A DNA stretch of 64,000 bases from Lederbergia citrisecunda (lineage in GTDB: Bacteria > Bacillota > Bacilli > Bacillales > Bacillaceae_C), in NCBI RefSeq assembly GCF_018343695.1, contig NZ_JAGYPJ010000001.1, positions 1 through 64,000 of the forward strand, given 5' to 3'. Of this stretch, positions 42,351-51,697 are shown piece by piece. Every line of letters starts with the position of its first letter. Position 1 is the first letter of the stretch. The position numbers and the translations under genes were made by a program. The notes below the pieces were generated by a model. The model saw nothing but the letters and a program-made list of their open reading frames with translations. It did no database searches and was not told where the DNA came from.

Positions 42351-43064
42351 TTGTTAACACAATGGTTGAAGGACTCTAACTATACAGTTATTTTAACAGG
42401 TGCTGGAATGTCGACAGAGAGTGGGTTGCCGGATTTTCGTTCTGCCGGAAAAGGACTTTGGACTAAAAAAGATCCAAGTCAGATTGCTAGCACAGAAGCA
42501 TTAAATAAAAACGTCGAGGAATTTTTTCAATTCTATCGCCACCGTGTACTTGGCTTAAATCAGGCGAAGCCTCATCAAGGTCATGAAATTCTGGCCAAGT
42601 TGGAAAAGCAAGGTCTCATTAAAAGTATTATCACTCAAAATATTGATGGATTTCATTCAGAAGCTGGAAGTCAAAAGGTGGTAGAACTTCATGGAACGAT
42701 GAAAAGGGTCCATTGCCAGTCATGCGGCAAGGAATACGGGAATGAGAAATATGCGAATGAAGAGTTTATATGTGAATGCGGAGGAAAGCTCCGTCCATCC
42801 GTTGTATTGTTCGGAGAAATGCTGCCTGAAGAAGCATTAATACAAGCAGCGGAAGAAAGCGAAAAAGCAGATTTGTTTATCGTTCTCGGATCTTCCTTGA
42901 CAGTTACCCCTGCAAACCAATTTCCTATTATTGCAAAACAGAATGGTGCAAAACTAGTAATCGTCAATATGGAGCCAACGGACTTTGATATATACGCTGA
43001 TCTCGTGATCAATAACAGTAAAATCGGGGAACTGTTAAAAGAAATAGAGAAAGATCTCTCCTGA
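42351..43064 (+). CDS. SIR2-family NAD-dependent protein deacylase
   Basis: 237 residues from TTG with AAAGGGG upstream. Sirtuin motifs: GAGMSTESGLPDFRS (NAD site), TQNIDGFH, catalytic His in VELHGT, and a four-cysteine zinc site (CQSC, CEC-G). It removes acyl groups from lysines using NAD. The zinc-ribbon second pair is CEC spaced (ECG) rather than the standard CXXC, but two cysteines remain. It stands alone with its own terminator. Confidence 0.92.
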   Translation: MLTQWLKDSNYTVILTGAGMSTESGLPDFRSAGKGLWTKKDPSQIASTEALNKNVEEFFQFYRHRVLGLNQAKPHQGHEILAKLEKQGLIKSIITQNIDGFHSEAGSQKVVELHGTMKRVHCQSCGKEYGNEKYANEEFICECGGKLRPSVVLFGEMLPEEALIQAAEESEKADLFIVLGSSLTVTPANQFPIIAKQNGAKLVIVNMEPTDFDIYADLVINNSKIGELLKEIEKDLS

Positions 43065-43084
43065 ATGCAGAAGAGATCTTTTTT
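43051..43084 (+). terminator. Terminator of the sirtuin gene
   Basis: AAGATCTCT and AGAGATCTT form a perfect stem that includes the stop codon region, followed by TTTTA. Confidence 0.85.
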
Positions 43085-43141
43085 ATATAGCTAAAGAATT
43101 ATTTTGGTATTTAGTGGACAATTTTCTAGGTAGGGGTTTTT

Positions 43142-43286
43142 CGTCCAGCTCCATCGCCAATCGACTAGCAAACTTCTTGCCCTTTTCCTAACGATAAGTC
43201 AACATCGGCTCGTTCCTAGCCGTGTTTCCTTTATCTTAGTCGAAGCCCCTGAAGTTTGTACGTCGATGAACAGGCGCTTCCGCATT
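43142..43286 (-). repeat. Dispersed fold-back element, copy 3 (inverted)
   Basis: Read on the minus strand it begins near AATGCGGAAGCGCCTGTTCA, contains CTTCGACTAAGATAAAGGAA and ends GGCGATGGAGCTGGACGA. This matches copies 1 and 2 at 19803-20094 along their length with scattered differences. It lies between two convergent genes. Confidence 0.85.
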
Positions 43287-43288
43287 TG

Positions 43289-43981
43289 TTATATAGCCAT
43301 TAACTTATTAAGATTCTCAATCATATATTTTGGACGGATATTTTTCTCAATCGTATGCCCCATACGATTATAAAAACAGAAATCAATTCCTGCGTTTAAC
43401 GCTCCATAGTAATCGTCGTGGAGTGAGTCTCCGACAAATAATGCGTCGGTATGATTGATATCCATACGTTTTAACGCTTCTTCGAAAATTTCTTTTTCAG
43501 GTTTCCAGTAGCCCACTTCATCGGAAATAATTAATTCGTCAAAAAAATGATCAATCCCACCAACAGATAGTCTACTCCTCTGAGCTTCTCCAATCCCATT
43601 TGATATGATAGCCATTCTATAATTTCCATGTAAATGGGACAATAAATCTTGAGCATGTTCTTCAAAATCACAGGCGTTGCAAAATGTTTCCCAATAAAAA
43701 TTAGCCAACATCTTAGATTCCGTGCTATCAAGATTCAGGTTTTTTAACGTGTCCTGAAAGGAATACTCTAATACTTGATAAATAGAGTAGTTGGATTTTA
43801 CTCGATCGTTCCAATAGTTGGTATTGATCGTTGTATACACATTCCAAAAGTCATCCCATGTAAATGACTTATTGTGAATTAATCCATGCTCTGTAACTGT
43901 TTTTTGCATGGATTTCAATTCGCTGACAGAGTAGTTTAATAAAGTATTATCCAAATCAAATATGATCGCTTTATAATCCAT
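43289..43981 (-). CDS. HAD-family hydrolase (YjjG/YfnB-like)
   Basis: 230 residues from the ATG at 43981; a GTG three codons upstream is an alternative. HAD motifs: IIFDLDNTLL (nucleophile Asp), IISNGIGEAQ, and DALFVGDSLHDDYYGA, with GYWKPEKEIF carrying the lysine. The helical cap points to the YjjG group of non-canonical nucleotide 5'-phosphatases, though the substrate cannot be fixed. It is an isolated minus-strand gene. Confidence 0.85.
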   Translation of the reverse strand: MDYKAIIFDLDNTLLNYSVSELKSMQKTVTEHGLIHNKSFTWDDFWNVYTTINTNYWNDRVKSNYSIYQVLEYSFQDTLKNLNLDSTESKMLANFYWETFCNACDFEEHAQDLLSHLHGNYRMAIISNGIGEAQRSRLSVGGIDHFFDELIISDEVGYWKPEKEIFEEALKRMDINHTDALFVGDSLHDDYYGALNAGIDFCFYNRMGHTIEKNIRPKYMIENLNKLMAI

Positions 43982-43990
43982 GAAAAACAC

Positions 43991-44417
43991 CCTTTAATTA
44001 GTTTAGTAAATAGGTTACCGCAAATTGATGAAAAGGGCAATGGTGTTGTAAAAAGATAAAACTATCCAGTTGACGATAGTATTCTAGTGATTTTTCTCTC
44101 CTGCCATCCCAAAGGTATAAGGAAATGTTTTGCTCGTAACGATCTTATGAAAGTACTTGTACTCTCTCACCACCCATTCAGGAACGTGGACATCCCATCT
44201 TTAGGCAATAAGAGTTTTTTACCGTTTATTTGAATCACCTCATACTGCAAGATTTATATGACCAGTTTTTAATTAAATCCAAGAGTGATGTTAGCGTTAA
44301 CAAAATTTAAAAAATTAATAACATTTCTTTTCACATACTACATATATAAAGATATAATAGTTTTGTATGATTCTTACTTTTTTGAGGATTCATAATAATA
44401 GAAGGGAAGTGTAAGTT
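43991..44417. other. Intergenic region between divergent genes
   Basis: 427 bases holding the upstream regions of the HAD gene (minus) and the oxidoreductase gene (plus). TATAAAGATATAATAG near 44345-44360 is a plausible -10 region for the plus-strand gene. Nothing else is recognisable. Confidence 0.4.
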
Positions 44418-45404
44418 TTGATTAATGTTGCTTTATTAAGTAGATGGCATGTACATGCTGATGATTATGCGAGAAATGCTCGAGATAATGCAAACCTTTC
44501 CATTCAATTAGTATGGGATGAAGATGCTGAACGTGGTAAAAAGTGGGCAGAAGAGCTAGGAGTGCCTTTTGAAGAAGATTTGGGAAAAGTATTATCAAAT
44601 TCCGATATCGATGCGGTTATCGTTAGCACTCCAACAAGCTTACATAAAGAAGTGATGATTGCAGCTGCTAATCACAAGAAACATATTTTCTCGGAAAAAG
44701 TGTTGGCTTTTTCAGTGGAAGATTGTGAAGAAATCTATCAAGCTGTGGAAGCAAATGGCGTTCAATTTATGCTTTCATTACCTAGATTGACAGAAAGCTA
44801 TTATTTATATGCTCAAGATGCATTAGATTCAGGAAAACTAGGTAAGCTTACAACAATTCGTTGCCGTTTTGCACATAACGGAGCTGTTCCGAATGAAGGA
44901 GCAACAAGAGGCTGGTTACCGGAACGCTTTTTCAATAAAGAAGAAGCTGGCGGTGGCGCATTAATCGACCTTGGTGCGCATCCAATTTATTTAACGAATC
45001 GCCTTGCTGGAAACGTTGTTTCTGTTCAAGCGAGACTTCAACAAACAAATGGACTTGGTGTAGACGACAATGCTGTCGTTCTAGTAGAATATGAATCTGG
45101 TGCATTAGGGATTATCGAAACAAGTTTCGTATCGAACGGAAGTCCATTCCAACTTGAACTATATGGTACAGAAGGAACAGTATTGATCGAAGATGGCCGT
45201 ATAAAAATAAACGGCAAGCACTTTGACGGCTGGCAAAATCCAGAAGCACCTGAAGCATTACCAATGCCAATGGTACAGTGGACAGAAGCAATCGTGAATG
45301 GCATAACTCCGTCCATCACGAAAGATGACGCTATCCGTTTAACAGCTGTGAATGAAGCTGCTGCCCGTTCACAAGAAGAAGGAAAAAGAATTGAGTTAAA
45401 TTAA
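44418..45404 (+). CDS. Gfo/Idh/MocA-family oxidoreductase
   Basis: 328 residues from TTG with GAAGGGAAG upstream. An N-terminal Rossmann domain (AVIVSTPTSLHKEVMIAAANHKKHIFSEK, the EK being the family's EKP-like site) and a C-terminal beta-sheet domain with GGGALIDLGAHPIYL. It probably oxidises or reduces a sugar or inositol-like substrate with NAD(P). It may be the ThuB-type partner of the ThuA protein at 40402. Confidence 0.88.
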   Translation: MINVALLSRWHVHADDYARNARDNANLSIQLVWDEDAERGKKWAEELGVPFEEDLGKVLSNSDIDAVIVSTPTSLHKEVMIAAANHKKHIFSEKVLAFSVEDCEEIYQAVEANGVQFMLSLPRLTESYYLYAQDALDSGKLGKLTTIRCRFAHNGAVPNEGATRGWLPERFFNKEEAGGGALIDLGAHPIYLTNRLAGNVVSVQARLQQTNGLGVDDNAVVLVEYESGALGIIETSFVSNGSPFQLELYGTEGTVLIEDGRIKINGKHFDGWQNPEAPEALPMPMVQWTEAIVNGITPSITKDDAIRLTAVNEAAARSQEEGKRIELN

Positions 45405-45413
45405 TTAGAAAAG

Positions 45414-45446
45414 AGGCTAGATATACTGACTTAGTATATCTAGCCT
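45414..45446. terminator. Bidirectional terminator
   Basis: AGGCTAGATATACT and AGTATATCTAGCCT form a perfect 14-base stem flanked by AAAAG and TTTATT. It separates the oxidoreductase gene from the convergent small membrane gene. Confidence 0.88.
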
Positions 45447-45449
45447 TTA

Positions 45450-45770
45450 TTACTTGGGATTCGGAAAAGTTTTTTTGAAAAACAATACCCACCAAACAAT
45501 GATATACAAATAACCCAAGAAAGAATAAATAGCCCAGATTGCCCCCTGTTGTAATTGACTAAGAAAATGTTCAACTTCATTATGGCCTTCTATTCTTCCA
45601 ATACTATGGATCACACTAACAATAGGAATAGTCACAGTAAGTATGATTGTAATCAAAGACATCTTTATCAATTTCTTATATCTGACACTTAATATTGAAG
45701 CCCCAACTGTTATCAACAAGCATATGTAATAAATTACCCAAAACCAACTAAGAAGAGTTTCCCAATACAT
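45450..45770 (-). CDS. Small membrane protein, unknown
   Basis: 106 residues with three hydrophobic segments (about 8-27, 33-52 and 76-98). No family recognised and no convincing ribosome site seen. It is one of three small membrane ORFs in alternating orientation at 45450-46681. Confidence 0.5.
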   Translation of the reverse strand: MYWETLLSWFWVIYYICLLITVGASILSVRYKKLIKMSLITIILTVTIPIVSVIHSIGRIEGHNEVEHFLSQLQQGAIWAIYSFLGYLYIIVWWVLFFKKTFPNPK

Positions 45771-45883
45771 GTTCTTACCCTATCTTTTCGAAATAACAAA
45801 AAATTCCATAATTATAAAACTATTTTTCCAAAGATCCAGTTTAATAGAATATAATGGTAAAAAATTTTACTATGAGGTGACGT

Positions 45884-46276
45884 ATGAAAGAGTACTTATA
45901 TACAAAAATGTTAGGTATTTTTGTTGGAGCGTTAACCATTCTTGCAGCAGTAGGATTTGGAATACTGTTTTTAATAGGAACCGGCTTATCAAATGCACTG
46001 AATTCGGGATATGATAACTCCTCATCTAGCAGTTCAGCGGCAATCATCATAATCATTCTTCTTCTTTTTGCATTAATAACTGGAATCACTCCGTTTAAAC
46101 TTAAAAACAAAATATGGAGAATAATTTATATAGGATTTTGTTTCATTCTTGGAATAGGATTTGTCATCGCCTTTATTATTTCTATTGGAGCACTAGGATT
46201 GATAAATGAATTGTTTATTTTATGTTTAGGGATTATATATTTGGGATTGAGTTATTTAGCTTATAGGAGAAAATAG
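45884..46276 (+). CDS. Small membrane protein with serine-rich loop, unknown
   Basis: 130 residues with four hydrophobic segments. Between the first and second is a polar loop, NSGYDNSSSSSSAA. GAGGTGACGT lies before the ATG. The family is not recognised. Confidence 0.6.
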   Translation: MKEYLYTKMLGIFVGALTILAAVGFGILFLIGTGLSNALNSGYDNSSSSSSAAIIIIILLLFALITGITPFKLKNKIWRIIYIGFCFILGIGFVIAFIISIGALGLINELFILCLGIIYLGLSYLAYRRK

Positions 46277-46291
46277 CTTTATCAAAAAGAG

Positions 46292-46681
46292 TTAAGATCT
46301 CTTTTTTCTAAACAATGCTAGATCCATAAATGATAAGCCTAAAGCAGACCCTAACCCAATAAACAAAAATCCATAAGTATTAATTTTTTCAGGCAGAAAA
46401 AAGAAATTGAACAAATAATTCGAGCCACCCAATAAAATAAACAAAATAATAAAATTGAAAGTTCTTTTTCTTATCTCTTTCCAAGATAGTTTCTTTATAT
46501 TTACAAAGGCGACAATAATTAAAAACAAAGCATACATCAAAAGATAAATAACATAGCCTATTATAAAAATGTTTGAGAAAGGATTATCAATATCCTTATA
46601 AACAATAAACAATGTAATAATTGTACTTATGAAAAATAAGAAAAACGGAATGATATTCAGCCATGAATATTTTTTGATCAT
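46292..46681 (-). CDS. Small four-helix membrane protein, unknown
   Basis: 129 residues from the ATG at 46681, which has GGTGGTG upstream; the frame opens 16 codons earlier without support. Four hydrophobic segments span most of the protein. It converges on the gene at 45884 with only 15 bases between the stops. Confidence 0.55.
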   Translation of the reverse strand: MIKKYSWLNIIPFFLFFISTIITLFIVYKDIDNPFSNIFIIGYVIYLLMYALFLIIVAFVNIKKLSWKEIRKRTFNFIILFILLGGSNYLFNFFFLPEKINTYGFLFIGLGSALGLSFMDLALFRKKRS

Positions 46682-46871
46682 AACACACCACCAAAAGGCA
46701 CAATTTATATTGATTATCTCAGATTGCAAAATATTTGTTAATTAACATTTTTTTCAATCTAGATTCTTTACCATTCAGCAGGTTCCACTCCGGTCATATA
46801 CCCTTTATGAACTAGATTCAAATTATGTTATAATCTACAAAGTAAAAAATGTACTGAAAAGGAAGACAATA

Positions 46872-48245
46872 ATGGCTAAATTTCAAGCACCAGTTAACAA
46901 AAACGATTATATAGATGTTACGTTTGAAGATTTGACTCATGACGGCAACGGAGTAGCAAAGGTTGATGGATATCCACTTTTTGTTCCGAATGTATTACCA
47001 GGTGAAAAAGCAAAAATTAAAGTTGTTAAGTTAAATAAGGGCTACGGCTTTGGACGATTGATTGAATTATACGAAGAAAGTAAGTATCGAGTTCAGCCGG
47101 AATGTCCAATTTATAAAGAATGTGGCGGCTGCCAGCTTCAACATCTGAGCTACGAAGGACAACTAATAGCGAAAGAAAAGCAAGTTCGAGACGTAGTGGA
47201 GCGGATTGGAAAACTAGAAAATGTGACGGTTCATCCTGTTCTTGGGATGGATGAGCCTTGGCGCTACCGGAATAAATCCCAAGTTCCAATTGGTGAGCAT
47301 GAAGGCGGTCTGATCGGAGGATTTTATACAAGAAGATCCCATGACATCATTGATATGGAAAAGTGTCTTATCCAAATGGAGCAAAATGACGTTATACTGC
47401 AAAAGGTTAAGGAGATTTGCAGTCAATATGGAGTAAAAGCGTATAATGAACAAACTCATAAAGGAACGTTAAGACATGTGATGGCACGTATTGGTAAAGT
47501 AACTGGTGAAATGATGATTGTGCTTATCACCCGGACTGCCGAAATACCAAACAGTAAACAAATTGTAGAGGATATTGTAAAGGCAATACCAGGCATTAAG
47601 TCTATCGTGCAAAACATTAATTCCAAACGTACAAATGTTATTTTTGGCGATCAAACAAAAGTCCTTTGGGGAAAGGAAGTCATATATGATTTTATCGGAG
47701 ACATCAAATTTGCCATCTCAGCTCGCTCCTTCTATCAAGTAAACCCAGATCAAACAAAAGTACTTTATGATAAAGCGTTGGAATATGCAGATCTAAATGG
47801 AGAAGAAACCGTCATAGACGCATATTGCGGAATTGGCACCATTTCCTTATTTTTAGCCCAAAAAGCAAAAAAAGTGTACGGAGTGGAAATTGTTCCTGAA
47901 GCAATTGAAGATGCAAAAAGAAATGCAGAATTAAATGGTATCACGAATGTAGAATTTGAAGTAGGGGAAGCCGAAACAGTTATTCCAAACTGGTATAAAC
48001 AAGGGATTCAAGCAGACATTCTAGTGGTAGATCCACCGCGGAAAGGCTGCGATCAAGCGTTGCTAGATACAATTATTAACATGAAACCGAAAAAAGTGGT
48101 TTATGTATCGTGTAATCCTGCAACTTTGGCAAGGGATTTGCGCATTTTGGAAGATGGTGGGTATAAAACGGTGGAATTGCAGCCAGTGGATATGTTCCCG
48201 CAGACCAATCATGTGGAGTGCGTAGCGTTGATAGAATTGAAATAG
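46872..48245 (+). CDS. rlmCD: 23S rRNA (uracil-5-)-methyltransferase RlmCD
   Basis: 457 residues. TRAM domain (about 10-65), four-cysteine iron-sulfur site ([14 protein letters not shown]), SAM-binding domain ([11 protein letters not shown]) and the catalytic cysteine in [13 protein letters not shown]. In B. subtilis the single enzyme RlmCD (YefA) makes m5U747 and m5U1939. It follows dgkB in the conserved order, with accessory genes inserted. A 65-base segment of this gene is duplicated at 57259. Confidence 0.93.
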   Translation: MAKFQAPVNKNDYIDVTFEDLTHDGNGVAKVDGYPLFVPNVLPGEKAKIKVVKLNKGYGFGRLIELYEESKYRVQPECPIYKECGGCQLQHLSYEGQLIAKEKQVRDVVERIGKLENVTVHPVLGMDEPWRYRNKSQVPIGEHEGGLIGGFYTRRSHDIIDMEKCLIQMEQNDVILQKVKEICSQYGVKAYNEQTHKGTLRHVMARIGKVTGEMMIVLITRTAEIPNSKQIVEDIVKAIPGIKSIVQNINSKRTNVIFGDQTKVLWGKEVIYDFIGDIKFAISARSFYQVNPDQTKVLYDKALEYADLNGEETVIDAYCGIGTISLFLAQKAKKVYGVEIVPEAIEDAKRNAELNGITNVEFEVGEAETVIPNWYKQGIQADILVVDPPRKGCDQALLDTIINMKPKKVVYVSCNPATLARDLRILEDGGYKTVELQPVDMFPQTNHVECVALIELK

Positions 48246-48701
48246 CTAGGTATCACTGGTTATACTCAATTTTAATAAATATCAATATGTGTATAATGTT
48301 CCCTCGGACTAATGGTTTGGGGGATTTTTTGACCTTCGGGGTCTTACTTTTACGCGAAATACGGAAAATTTTCAGGGGAAAGGTCTTTACTGCACAAAAT
48401 TGTATGGACACTGTTTATCCATGTATTTTATTGCTCTAGAATTAGATACTTTAATTTTTTTCACAACAGGCTAGGAATGTGGAGTAACTCGTATATTACG
48501 GAATAGACTTATACTGCGCAGCAATAGACTTAATTATCAGCTGACTTTGTGAAGATATATATTAATACGGACTCACCTATTGGTGGTCCGTTTTTAGCTT
48601 AGTCAGTTTAAAATTAAAGGTTAAAGCGATAAATTCAGAAAATCATCGATATCCACCCCAAGCAAGTACAAAACTCGATGAAAAAAGAATAAATTCAAAC
48701 T
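48246..48701. other. Intergenic region with a two-unit AATAG repeat and a terminator
   Basis: No gene is supported here. GGAATAGACTT and GCAATAGACTT place AATAG at 48502 and 48523, exactly 21 bases apart, a small member of the 21-bp array family. A terminator-like hairpin, ACGGACTCACC/GGTGGTCCGT with a T run, lies at 48567-48595. Confidence 0.55.
48567..48595 (+). terminator. Intrinsic terminator downstream of rlmCD
   Basis: ACGGACTCACC and GGTGGTCCGT form a stem with one mismatch, followed by TTTTT. It is about 320 bases after rlmCD, so it may belong to a lost gene. Confidence 0.65.
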
Positions 48702-48738
48702 AAAAACCGGACATACCAAGTTCACTAGTCCGGTTTTT
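48702..48738. terminator. Bidirectional terminator of the VanW gene
   Basis: AAAAACCGGAC and GTCCGGTTTTT form a perfect stem. It lies just beyond the stop of the minus-strand VanW gene. Confidence 0.85.
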
Positions 48739-48748
48739 GTAAAAAAAC

Positions 48749-49678
48749 TTAATCATTCTGATTAACCTCTGACCCAAGAGGAACTTCTTCCGGAAGCTTA
48801 TACGAAGCGCTAGGAATTTTTCGTGGCTCATTATTAATGACATCTGACGAATACACCAAAATTCTAACGGTTCCACCGTAAACATTTGATCGAATCAATA
48901 TAGGCTGGTTGTATTTGTTCGTAAAGCGGAAATCGGGTCCATACCAGCTAACAGTAGCGTCTCTACCTGAAGGTACATAGCCAACCCGTTTACTATGGGA
49001 GTATCGTTCTGTAATAGTCAACCCCGCTTTATCTACTGCATTGTACAACGTTGAAGAAATTTGGCATATTCCACCACCAATGTCCTCCGACAATTCACCC
49101 TTTACGATAACCGGTGCCCGCTTATAGCCCTTTTCCCTCGTTCGTTTTCCGACCACTTGATTAAAGGAAAAAGTCTCACCAGGAAAAACAACGTGGTTAT
49201 TGATTGCTTCACTTGCAAGTAAAATATTATGAGAACGCTCTCTGTTATTTGAATTAAAATAGGTAGCATATTGTCCAATTCGATTTACTCTTATATGTGA
49301 GAGCAGTTCGCTATCCACGTTTGGAAATATTGTATGCATGGGAGCTTCTACGAAAGAGGAGCCTTTATTGAAAAAATATGTATAAAACATACGTGTGAAC
49401 GCCTCATGGTTCAGTTTATACCCTACTTTTTCAGCAACAATATTCCCATTGTTATCCAGAGAAGCGTTTGTTGGCGGTTTATAGGTGGTCTTATCTAGTT
49501 TTTGAATAAATTCATTGTAGTTTTTTTGATCAATAAGTGGAATATCTATTAATGGGTTTGAAAAATAAACGCGATTAACATTTGCAATTGTTTTTCCTTC
49601 ATGACTAACGACTAAATTGTCAGGAAGATTGTTTTGACTTCCTATCAATAATAATACTGACAACCAGATGAATTTCAT
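48749..49678 (-). CDS. VanW-family secreted protein
   Basis: 309 residues with an N-terminal signal-like segment, a poorly conserved peptidoglycan-binding-like region (about 30-140), and the VanW domain (NHVVFPGETFSFNQVVGKRT, EDIGGGICQISSTLYNA, ATVSWYGPDFRF). VanW proteins are of unknown biochemical role and occur in wall-related and spore-related settings in Bacillus. The C-terminus has an acidic tail rather than a G5 domain. Confidence 0.85.
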   Translation of the reverse strand: MKFIWLSVLLLIGSQNNLPDNLVVSHEGKTIANVNRVYFSNPLIDIPLIDQKNYNEFIQKLDKTTYKPPTNASLDNNGNIVAEKVGYKLNHEAFTRMFYTYFFNKGSSFVEAPMHTIFPNVDSELLSHIRVNRIGQYATYFNSNNRERSHNILLASEAINNHVVFPGETFSFNQVVGKRTREKGYKRAPVIVKGELSEDIGGGICQISSTLYNAVDKAGLTITERYSHSKRVGYVPSGRDATVSWYGPDFRFTNKYNQPILIRSNVYGGTVRILVYSSDVINNEPRKIPSASYKLPEEVPLGSEVNQND

Positions 49679-50550
49679 AAGATAACCTACCTCCCAAAGT
49701 TAGTATGGGTATAGGGATACCTTTTCATGTGTATATATACACTTAAACTCCCTAAGTTCAATAAGGAGGGAGAGATGCAGTAGAAAATTTATCAAAGCAT
49801 TAGAGGGATATCGAGTTGATGGAGTATTAGACCTTGCAGGACATTACATTTTTTAATCAAAAAACCTCCATTTTGGGGGCCCGGTCGGAAATCTTTATTA
49901 TAACGGCAACGGAAGAATGCGGGTTTGGAGCGGGGGATTTCGGAAGGTTTATTTTGGTTGTACAAAAAGAATAATAGGAGATGTAACAATTAGAAAAGCC
50001 TTTCCATTTGGAAAGGCTTTAAGTTTTTGTAAATATAAAAAGGTTCCCAATCTCTACGTTGCCAGGGGGAGGATTGAAATTTTTTATAATATACCTAGCT
50101 ATTTTAGAGTTAAGTAAGAAGTAATAGTCATGTTAAATACATATCTAAGGAAATATTATGTTTTATCTATAATTAATAATTTTTAGACATAAATACTTAT
50201 TTACATTGTTTAATTAAATATTCAAACAAATCATATTTTGGTTTATCTTATGTTTTGAAAATGTTTTTTTGTTCATGTATCAACGTAGCTAGTCTTTCTA
50301 ATGGTTGATATTTCAGTAAGAGTGCTATTGTCATCTAAAAAAATTTTTTTTAACAAGTCATTAAGAAAGAAAACTGTAGTAAATAGGATCCATAATCTTT
50401 GGATGTATAAACATTTTTATTTTTTGAGAAGCTGCTTTTGTATTTGTAATTTGAATAGCGGATGGAAGCAAAGTATTTGGGCTGATAGGCAAGTTACCAA
50501 AACCATCTTTAGGCAATAAGTTATTTGTATAAGCCGAAGGTGGTGAGAAA
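49679..50550. other. Long intergenic region, probably decayed DNA
   Basis: 872 bases. The left part should hold the VanW promoter. An isolated perfect terminator (49995-50020) implies that a gene once lay to its left; the frames there are broken and I cannot identify it. The AT-rich stretch 50100-50530 has only short chance ORFs. The cwlJ promoter must lie at its right end but I see no clear sigma-E match. Confidence 0.45.
49995..50028 (+). terminator. Orphan intrinsic terminator
   Basis: AAAGCCTTTCC and GGAAAGGCTTT form a perfect stem around ATTT, followed by AAGTTTTT. No intact gene precedes it. Confidence 0.8.
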
Positions 50551-51027
50551 ATGGGTAGACGAATAAAACATACATCACGTGACGTGGAGGAGTTATCGAG
50601 GCTCATGCTGGCGGAAGCGAACGGCGAAGGCGTTCAAGGGATGAACATGGTAGGAACGGTTGTTGCCAATCGAGTCGAGGCTGACTGTTCTCCTGACTTC
50701 AGAGGGTTGCGCAATATCAGACATGCGATCTATCAAACCATACCCGGAACTGGTATTCCTCACTTCGAGCCTGTCTTAAATGGAACATTGTATACACAAC
50801 GTCCCACAGAAGCTGACCTCCAGAGGGCTAGGAATTTGTTACAGGGGGATAGGGAACCTCGTTCAAGAATGAATTTGTGGTTTTTTAACCCCAGTCCGGG
50901 GAAAAAGTACCGAGCTCCTTGTACCGAAACGATGCCAAGATCCCCCATGACGAAGTTCGATTTTGCGCACAAGAACCATTGCTTCTATGTCGGGGTACCG
51001 GGCTATTGCCCAGAGTTTTATAGATAA
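50551..51027 (+). CDS. cwlJ: Spore cortex-lytic enzyme CwlJ
   Basis: 158 residues of the hydrolase_2 (SleB/CwlJ) family with no signal peptide, as in CwlJ. LMLAEANGEGVQGMNMVGTVVANRV contains the catalytic Glu, and SRMNLWFFNP and HKNHCFYVG are typical. It degrades spore cortex at germination and depends on GerQ for placement in the spore coat. GGTGGTGAG lies before the ATG. gerQ follows after 23 bases. Confidence 0.93.
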   Translation: MGRRIKHTSRDVEELSRLMLAEANGEGVQGMNMVGTVVANRVEADCSPDFRGLRNIRHAIYQTIPGTGIPHFEPVLNGTLYTQRPTEADLQRARNLLQGDREPRSRMNLWFFNPSPGKKYRAPCTETMPRSPMTKFDFAHKNHCFYVGVPGYCPEFYR

Positions 51028-51050
51028 ATTAAAAAGGAGTTGATCTTCTC

Positions 51051-51512
51051 ATGACTCGCGAAGACTCTACTTATTATCCAACGAATTATTATCATGGTTA
51101 TTATCCAACTTACATGATGCGGGGCACTGGCGCACAACCTGCTGGCTATCCGATGGCTATGCCTTCTGGCCCCTCGTATGCCGCCCCAGTGGTCCCGATG
51201 GGGACCGCACAGCAACTTCTAGGAGGCGCGATGGAAGAATCATTTATCGAAAATATTATACGCTTCAACAAAGGTAAGATTGGTACATTCTACTTTACTT
51301 ACCAAGGTAACGACAAATGGAATTCAATGGTTTACCACGGGCGCATAGAAACAGCTGGTCGTGACCACATCATCATCAGCGACCCGTCCAGCGGCAAACG
51401 CTACCTACTAATGATGGCAAATCTCGACTGGGTGGAATTTGATGAAAAAATTAACTATCCTTACCCGAAAATCAGTCCGGATGTCCAGGCGTCCCTGACG
51501 ACATCGGAATGA
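51051..51512 (+). CDS. gerQ: Spore coat protein GerQ
   Basis: 153 residues. A low-complexity N-terminal part rich in Tyr and Pro is followed by the GerQ domain (QLLGGAMEESFIENIIRFNKGKIGTFYFTYQG, RDHIIISDP). GerQ is cross-linked in the inner coat and is needed for CwlJ to localise. AAAAAGGAG precedes the ATG. The cwlJ-gerQ pair is conserved and shows that the organism makes endospores. Confidence 0.95.
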   Translation: MTREDSTYYPTNYYHGYYPTYMMRGTGAQPAGYPMAMPSGPSYAAPVVPMGTAQQLLGGAMEESFIENIIRFNKGKIGTFYFTYQGNDKWNSMVYHGRIETAGRDHIIISDPSSGKRYLLMMANLDWVEFDEKINYPYPKISPDVQASLTTSE

Positions 51513-51530
51513 GTTATAGAACGCTAAAGC

Positions 51531-51564
51531 CCGCTTACTTCTTTTGGAGGATGAGCGGTTTTTT
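51531..51564 (+). terminator. Terminator of cwlJ-gerQ
   Basis: CCGCT pairs with AGCGG across an 18-base loop, followed by six T residues. The stem is short, so confidence is moderate. Confidence 0.55.
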
Positions 51565-51697
51565 AGTTCTGACCACGTATAGAATGAAAATTCGGCAATG
51601 TATTGAAGTGAACGTTTTTCGCTGGTGCTATTGATACAATAAAGGATTATACTGATGATAAATTCGGTCTGTATGCTTTGTTTTACGAGGAAAAGAG

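Noticed and set aside
48218..48439. 73-residue ORF overlapping the end of rlmCD
   Set aside because: It overlaps the rlmCD 3' end, has no ribosome site and has a low-complexity, unlikely composition.
49792..50519. Short ORFs between VanW and cwlJ
   Set aside because: No ribosome sites or known domains. The region is AT-rich and includes an orphan terminator, so decayed DNA is the better reading.
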